Assembly: GCA_963575745.1 (NCBI GenBank)
Contig: CAUYUJ010014360.1
Location: 208,028 to 272,027, forward strand
Source of the DNA: Prorocentrum cordatum
Lineage: Eukaryota > Sar > Dinophyceae > Prorocentrales > Prorocentraceae
DNA length: 64,000 nucleotides
Direction of reading: 5' to 3'
Positions 1 to 10,696 of the stretch are shown here, in pieces; position 1 is the first letter of the stretch; every line of letters begins with the position of its first letter. The translations under genes were made by a program, and so were the position numbers. The notes under the pieces were generated by a model. The model did no database searches. It was not told the DNA's origin and was given only the letters and a program-made list of their open reading frames with translations.

Positions 1-911
1 GGACAGGGAGAGGAGCAAGAGCCGGTGTCTGCACTGTCGCCGTGCGGGTGGGGCGCGAGTCGAATGTCGCACGAGATCGCCGCCCAGGGCCGTCTGAAAG
101 CGACGAACAGACTATCCTGCGAGCCACGCCAACAGCCAGCGCACCTAGAACATCAGAGACAAACGCGAAGTGCTCGACGCTGCCAATACGATCACGTAGG
201 GGTCCCAAAACCGTGTGGTGACGCACTGCACGGTGACCTCGAAGTCGCGAAAGCCCGCACTGCGCGGTCCGCCACTGCACGATTTTGGGACCTCGGAGAC
301 CCTGGTCACCGGAGACGTCTGCGGAGAACGACCCGAGTCCCGTCACTGTGCGGTGACCCCGAATCCCCACTGACCCACCACGCGTTGTGGTCATCATCGC
401 GCCGTGTGGGGGCCCCACGACGATCACGTCTCCCGGCAGCTTCTGGCCAGCGAGCTGGGGTGGACGCGGCAGCGCAACGCCACGACGCTGCGCCCCCGCC
501 GCACGTCGTGCCCCGATGGCCCGGGGCGGCACGGCCCGCTTTGAAGCAGATCGTTTAGGGAGCCCACAAAGGACGTACGCGCCCAGCTATGTACATGAAC
601 ACGGCCCCTCGATCCGCGAGACCGGCCGCGTGATACGAACATTCGCGCACTGCGTACTCTCGAAACCGACATGGATTCATGTACGTGTACGTCCTTCTTT
701 CGCTCCTGAACGCTTGCGGGCAATCCCGGGGGCCTCGCGGGGCAGCCCGAGACCCACTCGACGTCTCGGACTCACGTCGGATTTTCACACTTCGGCACAT
801 CGCCGCGCGACTTCGCCGTCGGATACCCGACGGGGCGGACGTGTGGACTGGACGATATATAACTACGGCGCGCCCCGCGAGGCCTCCGGGATTTTCCGCA
901 TCGCAAGACTG
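1..911. other. Non-coding GC-rich stretch
   Basis: No convincing gene. Open frames exist on both strands but have no recognisable domain or consistent codon bias. Short direct motifs of the form CACTGCACGGTGAC recur between about 220 and 370. One small foldback element is listed separately. Confidence 0.5.
199..294. repeat. Small foldback element, 96 bp
   Basis: The left arm (199-215, reading GTCCCAAAACCGTG) is matched in reverse complement by the right arm (278-294), 15 of 17 bases. The spacer is about 60 bp. It resembles a miniature terminal-inverted-repeat element. No second copy was noticed in the window. Confidence 0.5.
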
Positions 912-932
912 CGTGCGCCAAAATGGCCACGG
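912..932 (-). other. Diverged dinoflagellate spliced-leader relic
   Basis: On the minus strand this reads CCGTGGCCATTTTGGCG then CACG. It matches 18 of 21 positions of the DinoSL consensus (CCGTAGCC-ATTTTGGCTCAAG). The base after its 3' end does not start a GT donor, so it is a trans-spliced copy returned to the genome and not an SL RNA gene. A (TCC)n array (931-1309) sits directly at its 5' end. No recognisable gene follows downstream on the minus strand. Confidence 0.6.
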
Positions 933-1309
933 AGGAGGAGGAGGAGGAGGGAGAGGAGGAGGAGGAGGAGGAGGAGGAGGAGGAGGAGGAGGAGGAGGAG
1001 GAGGAGGAGGAGGAGGAGGAGGAGGAGGAGGAGGAGGAGGAGGAGGAGGAGGAGGAGGGGAGGAGGAGGAGGAGGAGGAGGGAGGGAGGAGGAGGAGGAG
1101 GAGGGAGGAGGAGGAGGGGAGGAGGAGAGGAGGAGGAGGAGGAGGAGGAGGAGGAGGAGGAGGAGGAGGAGGAGGAGCGGGAGGAGGAGGAGGAGGAGGA
1201 GGAGGAGGAGGAGGAGGAGGAGCAGGAGGAGGAGGAGGAGGAGGAGGAGGAGGAGGAGGAGGAGGAGGGAGAGGAGGGGCAGGAGGGGCGAGGAGGAGGA
1301 GGAGGAGGC
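931..1309. repeat. (GGA)n microsatellite, about 380 bp
   Basis: Nearly pure GGA triplets on the plus strand with occasional AGG and GGG interruptions. All six frames are open, giving low-complexity Glu, Gly, Arg, Pro, Ser or Leu runs that should not be called as proteins. It touches the spliced-leader relic at 912-932. Confidence 0.95.
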
Positions 1310-2085
1310 TGTGACCGAGGGTCCCGATTAGGGCTCCTAATCGGTATCCTATTGTGGGGGAGATTCTGAGCAACACGAAGGTTTTGTGAGCCGCGGCCTG
1401 AATCTAGTAAGCTGCCACATCCGAGTGGCAGCGAAGCGAGCGGCATGTACGAAACGCGCAGATTCATTCGGCAAGCCCACTCCCACGCGCACCGAACGCA
1501 CCCCCGAACGCGACCCCCCCCCCCACGCCTCGCGAAGGAGAGCCCGGTCTTTCCCCGCAGCGCGACCTCCCCCCACCCAGCGCTTGCGGAGCAGCTCGGC
1601 GCAGCAAGCTGGCACCCGAGCTTTTCAAAACAGCGCCGCACCGCTTGTCTCGACCGCGCTGCGGTGCGCCGGGCCCTCCATTGGGCGATCGCTGGGCGGC
1701 TGGGGGCCGATGCGTCCCCCCGCCAAGAGCCCATCCCCCCGAACGCTGCCCCCGACCGCGGTCTCCACGCTGACCTTTGGGCCACATAGCTCGGGGCCTC
1801 CGGCGGCCCTGGGGGGCGATCCCGCCCCCCCCCCCACCCCCGAGGAGCGCCCTCGACGAGGCGCAGCCGCTGGAGGGCACCCCCGGGGGCTGGGGAGCCG
1901 CCGGCCGGCGGGAGGCCCCGCGCCGCGGCAGACGGGCGGCGTCGCCTCTCGACCCTCCCCCCCCACGGGGCCTCAGCGGGCCTCCGACGGAGGCGGGGCG
2001 GAGGTCCGTGTCCGTGAAGGCGGCACGCCGCGCGGCAACGGCCTCGGCTCGCGCCGCGCGCGGCCAGCACGAGAGGCACAAGCCA
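1310..2085. other. GC-rich stretch without recognised gene
   Basis: Long C tracts and several overlapping open frames on both strands, as expected from base composition. No domain or family was recognised. Confidence 0.5.
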
Positions 2086-2416
2086 GCCTCCTCGCTCCTC
2101 GCTCGTCGCTCCTCCTCGCTCCTCGCTCCTCGCTCCTCGCTCCTCCTCGCTCCTCGCTCCTCCTCCTCCTCCTCCTCGCTCCTCCTCGTTCGCTCCTCCT
2201 CGCTCCTCCTCGCTCCTCCTCCTCCTCCTCCTCCTCCTCCTCCTCCTCCTCCTCCTCCTCCTCCTGGCTCCTCCTTCTGGCTCCTCCTCCTGGCTCCTCC
2301 TCCTGGCTCTTCCTCCTCCTCCTCCTCCTCTCCTCCTCCTCCTCTCCTCCTCCTCCTCCTCCTCCCTCCCTCCCTCCTCTCCTCCCTCCCTCCCTCCCTC
2401 TCTCTCCCTCCCCCTA
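2086..2416. repeat. (TCC)n / CTCGCTCCT compound microsatellite
   Basis: Begins with repeats of CTCGCTCCT, then pure CTC triplets, then CTCCCTCC runs. It has no coding value. Confidence 0.9.
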
Positions 2417-2639
2417 GAAACGCCCAGGGGCCCCCCCGAGTGGGTCCCCATCCCCGTCCGGGCGTTGGGGTTATGGTTCCCTCCCTCCTCCCTCGCACAG
2501 CAATCGCAAACCGTCTCCCCGCCGTACAGATGAAGCACGACGCTGTCTCGCTCCCCTCTGCTCCGCCGCCGCCGCCGCCGCCGCATAAGCTCGCCGGCCG
2601 GCAGGCCCGCCGCCATCGCTCGGCGCCCGCGGCCCAGCC

Positions 2640-3010
2640 CAGCGCGCGCAGGGCCTGGCCGCCAAGCCCCGCCAGGCACGTCTGCGCCGTGTGCCGACGA
2701 CCTCCTCCCCGAGGTCGGCGCGGAGTTGGCGCAAGCAGAGGAGCGACGGCGCACGGCCGACTCCTGGACGGGCCCGGCCGAACTCGCAGCTCCTTCGGTG
2801 GAGGGCCATGACGGACTCTGGCGCTCCTTGTCGCCACGAGCCATGAAGCCTTCGTGGATGGCGCCCTGCTCGCCGACCGAGTAGAGCTCCGAGACGGCCG
2901 CCTCAAGCTTGACGGCAGCCCCTGCCGGCGCAGGTGCTCGGTGAGCACAGCCGCGGCCGCTGTGCGGCAGCGAAGCCGCCCAGAACCCGTGCGGCAGACA
3001 GAGAGACTAT
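2640..3010 (+). pseudogene. Broken coding fragment, unknown protein
   Basis: Three plus-strand frames in succession give protein-like text with strongly GC-rich third positions. One frame reads ARHVCAVC near 2,670. The next gives LPEVGAELAQAEERRRTADS and then TGPAELAAPSVEGHDG up to about 2,835. A third gives SHEAFVDGALLADRVELRDG and on to about 2,945. The frame changes imply at least two indels, or splice junctions I cannot place. The middle part is charged and helical. No family is recognised. The minus strand is also open here, so strand choice rests on third-position bias and is uncertain. Confidence 0.3.
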
Positions 3011-3304
3011 GTACACCCCTGCCTAGAATTAAGAAGGTTGTAGGCTTCGAACATAGATGTCACTCCAGTTTCTTTTACCGCAACCCAGGTCCAGATATAC
3101 GAACATTCGACGAAGCAACGAAAAAGATATCCAAGAAAACGGCCCGGGTGCAGTCCAGATTCTCCTCTCTCCTCCCTCGCTCCTCCTCCAGTCATCGTTC
3201 GACTCGAAGCCATGCGCCGCCAAACGCGTGCCCCAAGCGGCTTGAATGCGCCGAATGCGCGCCGGGAGGACGGAAGGAGGAAGAACAGGAGGATGACGAC
3301 GAGG

Positions 3305-3482
3305 TGCAAAAACAAACTGCACAAACAGAAACTTTCGGAGCTCTGCGCGGCTCTTTTGGATGATTGGCACTGGGTCACTCTGGCGGCGCCTCCGGCGCCG
3401 CCTCTAGCGCGCAGAGCGCGCAAACCAATGCTCCAGCGCCGATCCAAGATATCCGCGCAGCCCTGCGGAAGTTTTCTCCCAA
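3305..3482. repeat. Family K foldback element, copy 1
   Basis: The left arm near 3,316-3,365 holds CTCTGCGCGG, and the right arm near 3,437-3,475 holds GATCCAAGATATCCGCGC. A GC hairpin (GGCGGCGCCTCCGGCGCCGCC-type) lies in the middle. Related copies are at 36,768, 59,239 and 61,296. This is the most diverged of the four. Confidence 0.55.
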
Positions 3483-3568
3483 CCATCCTGTGGTGTTGGG
3501 TTCCTCACTCACTCCTTCTCCCCGACCTCCCTCCTCCCATCTCTGCCTCTGCTCTCCGCATGTCCAGT

Positions 3569-3795
3569 TCGGCACACCCCTCACGAGGATCACTGCCCCA
3601 TAGGTAGCTCGACCGAAGGCCCCAGTGGCAGGGTCCGCATGCGTCCCCTCGCCCATTTCGGCACACTGCTCACGAGGGTCGTGGCCCCATAGAGAGCTCC
3701 ACCGAAGGCCTCATTGGCAGGGTCCGCATGCGTCCCTCCGCCTGATTCGGCACACCCCTCACGAAGGTCGTGGCCCCATAGGGAGCCCCACCGAA
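3569..3795 (+). repeat. 89-bp tandem repeat, about 2.5 copies
   Basis: The marker CCCCATAG begins at 3596, 3685 and 3774, an exact period of 89 bp. Shared blocks include GGCAGGGTCCGCATGCGTCC and TTCGGCACACC. The units differ by a few substitutions. The function is unknown. Confidence 0.85.
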
Positions 3796-5194
3796 ACCCA
3801 CAACGCGGTACTCACAACTGCATGCGGTTTGGCCTTTTGCCAAGACAACTGTTTTGTTTGTTTGTTTGCTTTTTTTCTGTGCTTATGTCAACGTCCGGTG
3901 CAGCCGAGGGGCACCTTCCCCATCCCAACCTCCTTGCCTGGGACACTCCCTTGCCCAGGACCACTGGAACGCGGGGTTGACGGATGTCGTGCCTTCCCCA
4001 AGATCGGTCGTGGCCGATTCGTTTTGGGCACTTCGCTGCGCTCGTGGAGCAATCTGCACACCCAACGGTGCGTGGCCCGTGGGAACGTGACTGTTGCGGT
4101 CTCTATTATTCCTGGGGTCGTCTTGGAATGGGACGTGTGTGACTCCCGTGCATGATGTTCCGAGTCGCGCTGGTCTCCAGATCACGAAAACATTTCGTCA
4201 CTAGCAGATGTCCACGGGCTTCGTGTGCCAACTGTGATCGCAAGCCAGATCGGGCAGCCGCTGACCATGCGGGTGCCACGTCCATGGTAGGTGGCGAGGA
4301 CGCAGCCCGCCATCCTTCTCCTCTTTCTCTTCCTGGGGCCTGCTCCTCCTGCTCTGCCTGCCCCTCCCCCCAAGCGCATCCTCGTGGTCATGATTGGCCC
4401 CACGGACTTTCCAAGACCTGCCGTTCCGAACGACTTGGGAACGGAGTGGGGTGGATTTCGATGCGTACGTGCACATCTGCTCCGTACCACGAGCAGTTCT
4501 GCGCTGGAGGCGATGATGGCGATAACTGCGTAATCACAGCGCCCGCACTGGTCAGGCTTTCGGCCGAGACTGAGGCAATGATTGCTTGGTATCCTAGGCA
4601 GAGGCTGGCTTCCCAACGCCGTAAGCATAGGGAGGTAACGATTCAGAGATACGCCGGGGGACAGGGGATTACGTCCTGCGTCCAGTTCCCAGGCTCACGA
4701 AGCAGTGACTGCAACCAATGGATTGTGAAATCGACACGTGCCGGCGCCACCAGATAGACCACAACTGGCCTGACTATGTCGTCCAGGCAGCTCGAAGACG
4801 CCATCCTTGCTTCACCCAGGTCAGAACTCGAGCTGTCCCAATGCAAATGACCAAACCAACAGGACATACTTTTCGCAGCACCTGCGCAACGACAACAGCC
4901 CGCGCAGTTTGCTCGAGCTCCCTGCATCTCGGCGCACACGTGAAAATACGCCCCTCGCGCGACTGGGTTTGGTCCATGGCATTTGTCGGCGGTCCCTGTG
5001 CGCTCGGCTTGAAGTTACATCACAACGCCTCCGAAGACAGTAGATGGACAAAATATTCGAACCCTTACACATTCGAGGAACATTCTGAATCACCCCCACG
5101 CCCCCGACATGAATGTTGATCTCAGTAAACGCAGTGCTTTCACTAGGGTTCGGATTTTTCTGTCCATTCACGCCCCCCCCGTCGTCGCGCCATC
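3796..5194. other. 1.4 kb unique-looking sequence, no gene recognised
   Basis: Lower GC than its surroundings and free of obvious tandem repeats. Open frames such as 4,152-4,757 (plus) lack third-position GC bias and recognisable domains, so I do not call them. Confidence 0.5.
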
Positions 5195-5220
5195 AATATA
5201 TATATATATATATATATATG
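5195..5220. repeat. (AT)n dinucleotide run
   Basis: About thirteen TA units. Confidence 0.95.
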
Positions 5221-5749
5221 TATTCACTTCGGGGGGTCTGGGGGGGATCTTGGGCCACAGAGCTCGAATCTAATGCCCATGTACGGGAAGCCCTGAATAC
5301 CCATCCAGTGGTCATGGACGCTAGCTAGAGCGGTAAACCTGACCCTCTCGGAGGCGACGGCGCCCTCCTGGCCACGGAGTCGGCTCGCGTGCGCGGGCGA
5401 TTCGGTCGCGGAGCAGCCGGGGGGGCACGCTGAGGGCGTCGCCCGAGGATGGCCCACGCAGCGGTGCTCGCCGGTACGGGTCAGGCCTGCCCCCTGGCAT
5501 GCCTCGCAGCTCGGCACCTGGGCACGCCGGGCACGCTCTCCTGATGAGAGCGCTGGAGGTCGAGCTCCAGCACACAGAGTCTGCGCTCACGACAGCCGAG
5601 CCGAGGTCCGAATGAAGAATGGATGGTCCCGACACTTCAGCCCAAACCAAGCAATGTCGCCCTGGGCCCCAGGCAGCAACCTAGCGCAGAGTGGAGCAAG
5701 GAGTTGCCAAGTGGTGCTAACTCCATGCAGCATCATACCAAGCAGAAAA
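5221..5749 (+). other. Unassigned; possible short coding fragment
   Basis: Plus-strand codons at about 5,470-5,614 read MRALEVELQHTESALTTAEP before a TGA, with the third-position GC bias seen in dinoflagellate genes and a helical character. No family is recognised. The minus strand is also open here. Treat it as a weak exon or retrocopy scrap. Confidence 0.25.
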
Positions 5750-6330
5750 TCCATCAGGCGTCATCCGTGGCGCAACTCATGGGCATGACCTATGTCCACG
5801 CACTATCCTCGTGCCCTTAAATGCAACCCACGGGCGCAACCCAGGCGGTACCCGCGGCGACGCAACCCCCTGCGACTCAAGTGGAACCCACGGGCAACGC
5901 CTATTGCGTAGCCCATGGGCACGCAGAGTCCTCATGGCGCACCTTGCTGGCGCCACCCAGGTTTTGTCATGGGAACTCCAGGGTGTCTCAGGCGCAACGC
6001 ATGGGCACAAACCTATCGTTCAAACCATGGGCATACTCTATGGCGGCGAAAAGCTTTTGGTGCCGCAGGCGTACGGTAGGCTCGTGTCGTGTCGACCGGC
6101 GGCGACCCCAGCGTGGGCGTTCAAGGTTGAACGCCGCCAGCGATCCAGAATCGGTCGATGTTGAAGGATCGCACGTCTCGGAAAGGGCCGATCGTTCAAG
6201 GTTGAACGACGCGAACCTGCCGTAATCTAATTGGTGTAACCTAGAACTACGAGAACTTCATGAGGCCTCGGGTGCAACGCTTGCGCATGGGCGCAACCCG
6301 TGGCGCAGCTTGAGCGCAACCCGCGGCGAC
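5750..6330 (+). repeat. Degenerate GCAACCCATGGGC repeats
   Basis: Variants of GCGCAACCCATGGGC recur at irregular spacing (for example near 5,770, 5,823, 5,880, 5,990, 6,285 and 6,315). Two copies of the palindromic GTTCAAGGTTGAACG lie inside, near 6,119 and 6,192. Confidence 0.6.
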
Positions 6331-6734
6331 GAACCATCATTGCAGCCTCACGCCAAGTATCTCACAGAAGAATCAGGAGCCACACGCTGCAAACACTGAT
6401 TGGAGAATGATGGTTGGGGGTTTAGGAGACACTTGTCTCGCGGAGTGCAACCGTGGGGCGTGTGATTCCCAAACCACGCGATGCAATGATCTGTGAGGGC
6501 CCGAGACCTGCGCAGACAGTGAGCGCTGAACGGTTGGAGTGAAGCTGGCCTGTGTTTTCGTAGCGCCAAGGAATAATTGGTATAACGAACAAACACAACC
6601 CTCGCCAGACCAAATGCGAGGAGAGGGCGACTGCTGCGCTTCCCTGCTCCGAGTTCCGAGGCCAGGAGGCCCCTGCAGTGGGGTCCGAATAGATGCGGCG
6701 CGATCCTCCCACCCGTGTGCCATGTGCTCGGACC
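6331..6734. other. No gene recognised
   Basis: Mixed-composition sequence between the degenerate repeats and a candidate minus-strand exon. Nothing specific was seen. Confidence 0.5.
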
Positions 6735-6979
6735 TCAGCTGGGAGACCCTGGGGGGAGCGGGGCGAGGAGCGGGAGAGCGAATGCCGAGCTCCCCGGCCG
6801 CGGACTCCGGAGAGCGCTGCTCCGAGCCGTGCCTCGACCCGGGGGGAGCTTCCCGCGATCCCGCGGCACGCACGCGTCCAGGGTGCTGCAGAAGAGGGCG
6901 CCCCCGTGGCCGCAGGTCGGCGGGGTGGCCCCCCGCTCGGGGTGCTCGCGCAGGGCGGCGGTGCCCTGCTCCGTGAGGC
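6735..6979 (-). CDS. Candidate exon of an unrecognised gene
   Basis: On the minus strand a pyrimidine-rich tract ending CCCCCCCCACGCAG is followed by a continuous frame of about 80 codons ending in TGA at 6,735-6,737. Its text includes EQGTAALREHPERGATPP and CGHGGALFCSTLDAC. Third positions are almost all G or C over the first two thirds, as in real dinoflagellate genes. The upstream tract is a good splice-acceptor match, so this could be a terminal exon. No domain is recognised. The overlapping frames of similar length have weaker codon bias. Upstream exons were not identified. Confidence 0.33.
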
Positions 6980-7380
6980 CTGCGTGGGGGGGGGCAGGTC
7001 GCTACGCGGAGGGCCGAGGTGGCTTTCGCGCAGTCCTCTCTCTTCCGCGCCTCGTCCATCCCTCGCCCTCATAAACTGAAGGGACCCGGGGACACGCAAA
7101 CACATACACGCAAAGAACAGGATCTCCCATATATTCCCACATTTTCTGGGCTCTTGTTTCCACGCGCAGCCCGCCCGATCCGCTGCCCCTCCAGAGGGCG
7201 ATCTTCCCGAAGCCACACGACGAACACAACAACTGAGCCCGCCAAGCTGTCCTGCGAGCGTGGCCGAAACTCCGCCGACCCGCGACGGCAGAAGACCAAC
7301 ACCGGCAACGGCCCCAGACTCGGGCAAGGGGGACACGAGGGAGAGGAGGCATATCTTCCGGGGGATCGACGACTCCTCGT
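6980..7380. other. No gene recognised
   Basis: Includes an AT-richer patch near 7,090-7,150. No supported feature. Confidence 0.5.
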
Positions 7381-7572
7381 GTTCGGGACCGAGAGGGGGG
7401 TGTCCCAGAGGGGAGGGTGCAAATCATGACCGGCGGCATGTGCGCGGCCCAGCGGGGGGGCCAGGGACGTGAAGAAATAAGAAGAGGCGCCACAAAATCT
7501 GGGGGAATAACAACACCCCCCTAGTCATCACCCCCCTAGTCATCACCCCCCTAGTCATCACCCCCCTCTTGG
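7381..7572 (+). repeat. Family C dispersed repeat, copy 1
   Basis: Shares GCAAATCATGACCGGCGG, GGCCAGGGACGT and GAAATAAGAAGAGGC with the copy at 55,884-56,170, in the same order and orientation. Its end carries three tandem copies of CACCCCCCTAGTCAT (from about 7,513). Confidence 0.75.
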
Positions 7573-7580
7573 ACCCTCCT

Positions 7581-7610
7581 AGTCATGATATCAACATGAT
7601 ATCATGACTG
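7581..7610. repeat. Perfect 12-bp stem hairpin
   Basis: AGTCATGATATC and its exact reverse complement are separated by a six-base loop. It sits at the edge of the CCCCCCTAGTCAT repeats and may be the terminus of a small foldback element. Confidence 0.7.
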
Positions 7611-7852
7611 GGAGGGAGGCCCACGCCATGATATCAACACCCCCCTTGTCATCACCCCCCTCTTTCCCGCCCCCGGCGTGTCTCCGTGTGCTTCCCCGCC
7701 CCGGGCAGCCGCACCGCCGGGCACTGCTGCCCGGGGTGCTGCTGGGCCCAGCGGCCTCTTCTGGGCTCGAGCGGCGTGCCCGGTCGCTCTGCTCGGGCGG
7801 AGGGCGCGGGCCGCTCTCGGGGCGTGGCCCTCTCGCGCCCGCGCCGCGCACC

Positions 7853-8092
7853 CTGCTCCTCCTCCTCCTCCTCCGCCTCCTCCTCCTCCTCCTCCTCCTC
7901 CTCCGCCTCCGCCTCCGCCTCCTCCTCCTCCTCCTCCACCTCCTCCTCCTCCTCCCCCCGCCCCTCCTCCGCCTCCTCCTCCTCCGCCTCCTCCTCCTCC
8001 TCCTCCGCCGCCTCCGCCTCTGCCTCCTCTTCCTCCTCCTCCTCCGCCTCCTCCTCCTCCTCCTCCTCCTCCTCCTCCCCCTCCCCCCGGGT
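7853..8092. repeat. (TCC)n / CCGCCT microsatellite
   Basis: CTC triplets interrupted by CCGCCT. Open in every frame but low-complexity only. Confidence 0.95.
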
Positions 8093-8239
8093 GTTTTTCT
8101 GCACACCTCCCCCCCTCCAGTTTCAATGCTCGATGCGGTGCCGATTCTTTTTTCGAGCTTCGCCGGTCGCGCGATCCACATTGAAACGGGGGGCCGGGGG
8201 GCTCACCAAGCACCAGTTGCTTTTCGCACGGGGTTGTAG

Positions 8240-8396
8240 GTCGGGCATGTCCCCCTACAGGGGGATTTCGGGCGAAAAATGAAACATACTAGAACAAATC
8301 TATCTCCCAAATGCTCCAAGATAGTGTAAACAAATCGTCCCCGGACTATTTTTGGACTCTTTAGGGATATCCCTCCTGTAGAGGGACAGGCCTGGC
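8240..8396. mobile_element. Family E MITE-like element, copy 1
   Basis: Terminal arms are GTCGGGCATGTCCCCCTACA (left) and the reverse-complement-like CCTGTAGAGGGACAGGCC (right). The interior is AT-richer than its flanks. The copy at 62,502-62,653 keeps the same arms and the inner block ATCGTCCCC(A/G)GACTATTT. It is too short to code for a transposase. Confidence 0.8.
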
Positions 8397-8409
8397 CTAA
8401 GCGTATTCA

Positions 8410-8810
8410 GCAGATGCAAGGACGGAACATTTGGCTTTTGCCTTGGCGACGCGCGCGCCTGTCTTGTTACACGGGTGGACAGCTCCTTTTCGAAATGTGC
8501 GTGTGTGCTAGCTGGGATTATTTGGGTGCCATGGCGGGAAATCTTTCGAGGTGGGACAGCTGCACGGGCGGAGAGCGGTTGCTTTTGAAAGCGGAGCTCT
8601 CGCCGGGCATCTATATACCAGCTCGAAAGATGGAGGGCTGCTTGTTTCAACATGGAGTTTCTTCCGCTCGAACTGCGGGCCAAGGGGCCGCTCGTCCTTC
8701 AAACGGAGCGCTTCCCGCAGTGGAGCACACATCTTGTAGCGGAGAGGGCTTGCGACGGGAGAGTGGACTGCAACATCGTTGATACATCTTGGGTTTACAC
8801 TGGTCCTCGC
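8410..8810 (+). repeat. Family L dispersed repeat, copy 1, ending in TCC repeats
   Basis: Ends with CAACATCGTTGATACATC then TTGGGTTTACACTGGTCCTC (8,770-8,808) and runs into CCTCCTCG. Upstream it carries GGACAGCTCC-TTTTCGAAATGTG and CGCTTCCCGCAGTGGA, related to the longer copies at 37,185 and 45,370 in reverse orientation. Confidence 0.7.
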
Positions 8811-9329
8811 CCTCCTCGCCCCACTCCGTGTCTTCGTCTACGGCCTGATCCTGACCATTGTCGTCGTCTTGCCCTCCTCCGCCGCCTACTGGTCGAACGT
8901 CAACCGATGCACCTCAACCACAGCATCATCTCGCCTATGACCGACGTACGCTTTGCCCGGCCCCGTGCGGCGGCCCCGCGAGGATCCAGTCCACGACATC
9001 AAGAGATCTGACATTACAGAAGCCTGGTGCCCGCAGGAGACATGTATACTAGAGACTACACCCACTTGCTGGAGTCGGTGCGGTAAGGGAATTGGACGGG
9101 AACATTGGACAAGGAACCGAGGGTCTGTGAGCCGGTGGAACTCCAATCGAGGCTTGGCCATGGACATCACCGCCGCCCGCGCCAGCGAAGGAATCATCCA
9201 GGGCGTGGAGCCTCCTGGGCACGTTCCTCAACGACCGCCCCCACCGTAGTAAGCTTCCTGCCTGAATGCCAGCCTGCCTGCCCACCGACAACTGCCCCCC
9301 CCCCCTCCCCCCCACCCGGAGAGCGGGGC
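8811..9329. other. No gene recognised
   Basis: An open frame at 8,953-9,249 (plus) lacks GC-rich third positions and recognisable motifs, so it is not called. A C tract occurs near 9,290. Confidence 0.5.
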
Positions 9330-9600
9330 GCGCGATCCTGCCGCACGCTGCTCCCTCCGGGCAGGATCGACCGCAGCCGAGGGCGCAGCCGGTTCCCCCG
9401 ACGAGCCCAGCAGCCAGTTGCGTGACAGGGCGGAGGCGAAGGCGGCGGCGAGCGCTGCGCGCTGCTGTGCGTCCGTGCTGAGATGCTCCCCTATCGGCCA
9501 CCGCAAAATTGGACTTGCGGTAGCTATGGAAGGCAGGACGCACAGGCGCAGCGCATCAGCACGCGAGCACGGGCAGCGTCCTTCGGACAGGAGGCCCAAG
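9330..9600 (+). pseudogene. Possible coding scrap, Ala/Glu-rich
   Basis: A plus-strand frame reads STAAEGAAGSPDEPSSQLRD followed by RAEAKAAASAARCCASVLRC with GC-rich third positions. It looks like part of a helical region of a real protein, but no start, domain or boundaries are visible and there is no neighbouring exon. Low confidence. Confidence 0.25.
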
Positions 9601-9619
9601 AGAAGCGGTCAGGGACGCA

Positions 9620-9799
9620 CTGACCCGGGTCGATGCAGACCCGGGTCAGTCAGGCTTTGCAGGATACCTGCAAGATCCAGCAGGATCCTGTAACCTGCAG
9701 GATCCTGCGCGCTAGCCCGGGTCAATGCACCCCTGGCCCAGCAGTATCCTGCAAGATTCGGCGCTCTGGCTGATCCTCTTTTGCATTGACCCCCGCCTC
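9620..9799 (+). repeat. Family G palindromic repeat, copy 1
   Basis: Built from palindromes: ACCCGGGT twice near the start, GGATCCTG/CAGGATCC modules, and an end motif GCATTGACCCCCG. The same modules occur in the same order at 56,972-57,195. A partial end motif (TTGACCCCCGTCTC) recurs near 9,990. Confidence 0.7.
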
Positions 9800-10341
9800 A
9801 TTAGCATGGGGACAACGGGTCATGTGGAAAACGGGTCCTGGGCCCTGGGGCCATCCCCCAGGACGAATTCTGCCTCCTGCATCGATTTCTGACAGTCCTG
9901 GGGCCCGTGGGGGACCTGAGAGCCCGAAAACGGCGAAAAGCCCCAAGACCCGTTTCCCTCAGGACCCGCTTCCCCGATGGCGATTTGAATTGACCCCCGT
10001 CTCAAGGCCCGCGCCTGACCATCGCTCGGACGCCCATTCTCCGTGCATCTTTCGGTCTCGTGCGTTTTTTTGTTGCTTTGTTTTTTTTCCCCCGCTAGAT
10101 GATCTTAAAAGGCTCCTCGATGGTCCTCGCCGAGAGTAAATGCGCACGTGCAAGCGATGCCAAGGCGAAATAATGGGGGGGAGGGGGGCGCCACATGGGG
10201 GAGAAGAAAGTTGCCCTCTTTTCGGGCCCTTCGAGGCCCCCTCTTGGGCCCTACGGGGCCCCTCTAGGGGCTCTTCAAGGTCCCTTTTCTTCAGCCCTCG
10301 CTCCCCCCCCCCATTTACCGCCACCCCATGAATCCTTGGGG
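9800..10341. other. No gene recognised
   Basis: Contains T-rich runs near 10,065-10,090 and short GGCCC/GGGCC-rich imperfect repeats near 10,220-10,290. Nothing coding is supported. Confidence 0.5.
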
Positions 10342-10514
10342 GGCGCGCAAACATGGATCAGCGATCCATGAATTTAGCGCGCGGTCGCCAAATCCATGGA
10401 TCGGGGGAAGTGCCCTCCCCAAAATGCGGCCGGTGCAGCCTCGCCCGGCGGCGGAAATCCGCGATTTCCCGTGGCAGCGGCACCCGTCGCTGCTCCACGC
10501 CCACGGAATCCATG
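10342..10514 (+). mobile_element. Family A dispersed element, copy 1
   Basis: About 173 bp, related along its length to 23,189-23,365 and 52,181-52,358, all in the same orientation. Shared blocks are GCGCGCAAACATGGAT, ATCCATGGATCGGG, GCGGCCGGTGC and ACCCGTCGCT. The internal palindrome ATCCATGGAT recurs near its 5' part. It is non-coding and of unknown class. Confidence 0.8.
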
Positions 10515-10696
10515 CTTGCGCTCGCCGGAAATTCGCGCCCGAGTGGAGGCGACAACGTCGCGGCGCCGGCGCCGCGAGAGCTCCTCCCCCCCACACCACG
10601 TGCGGGCCTGGGGCGTCCGCCCACCACGGCGGCGCCAGGGCCCCCGCGCCCGCGGCCGCGGCGGTGAGGCGGGCCCAGGGCCTCTGCGAGCGCGGC

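Noticed and set aside
931-1309. Very long open frames of poly-Glu, poly-Gly, poly-Arg, poly-Pro, poly-Ser over GGA/TCC arrays (also at 2.1, 7.9, 10.7-11.2, 36.2, 39.9, 42.1, 56.3 and 62.8 kb)
   Set aside because: Triplet repeats without stop codons are open in all frames. No unique flanking domain joins them into a credible protein.
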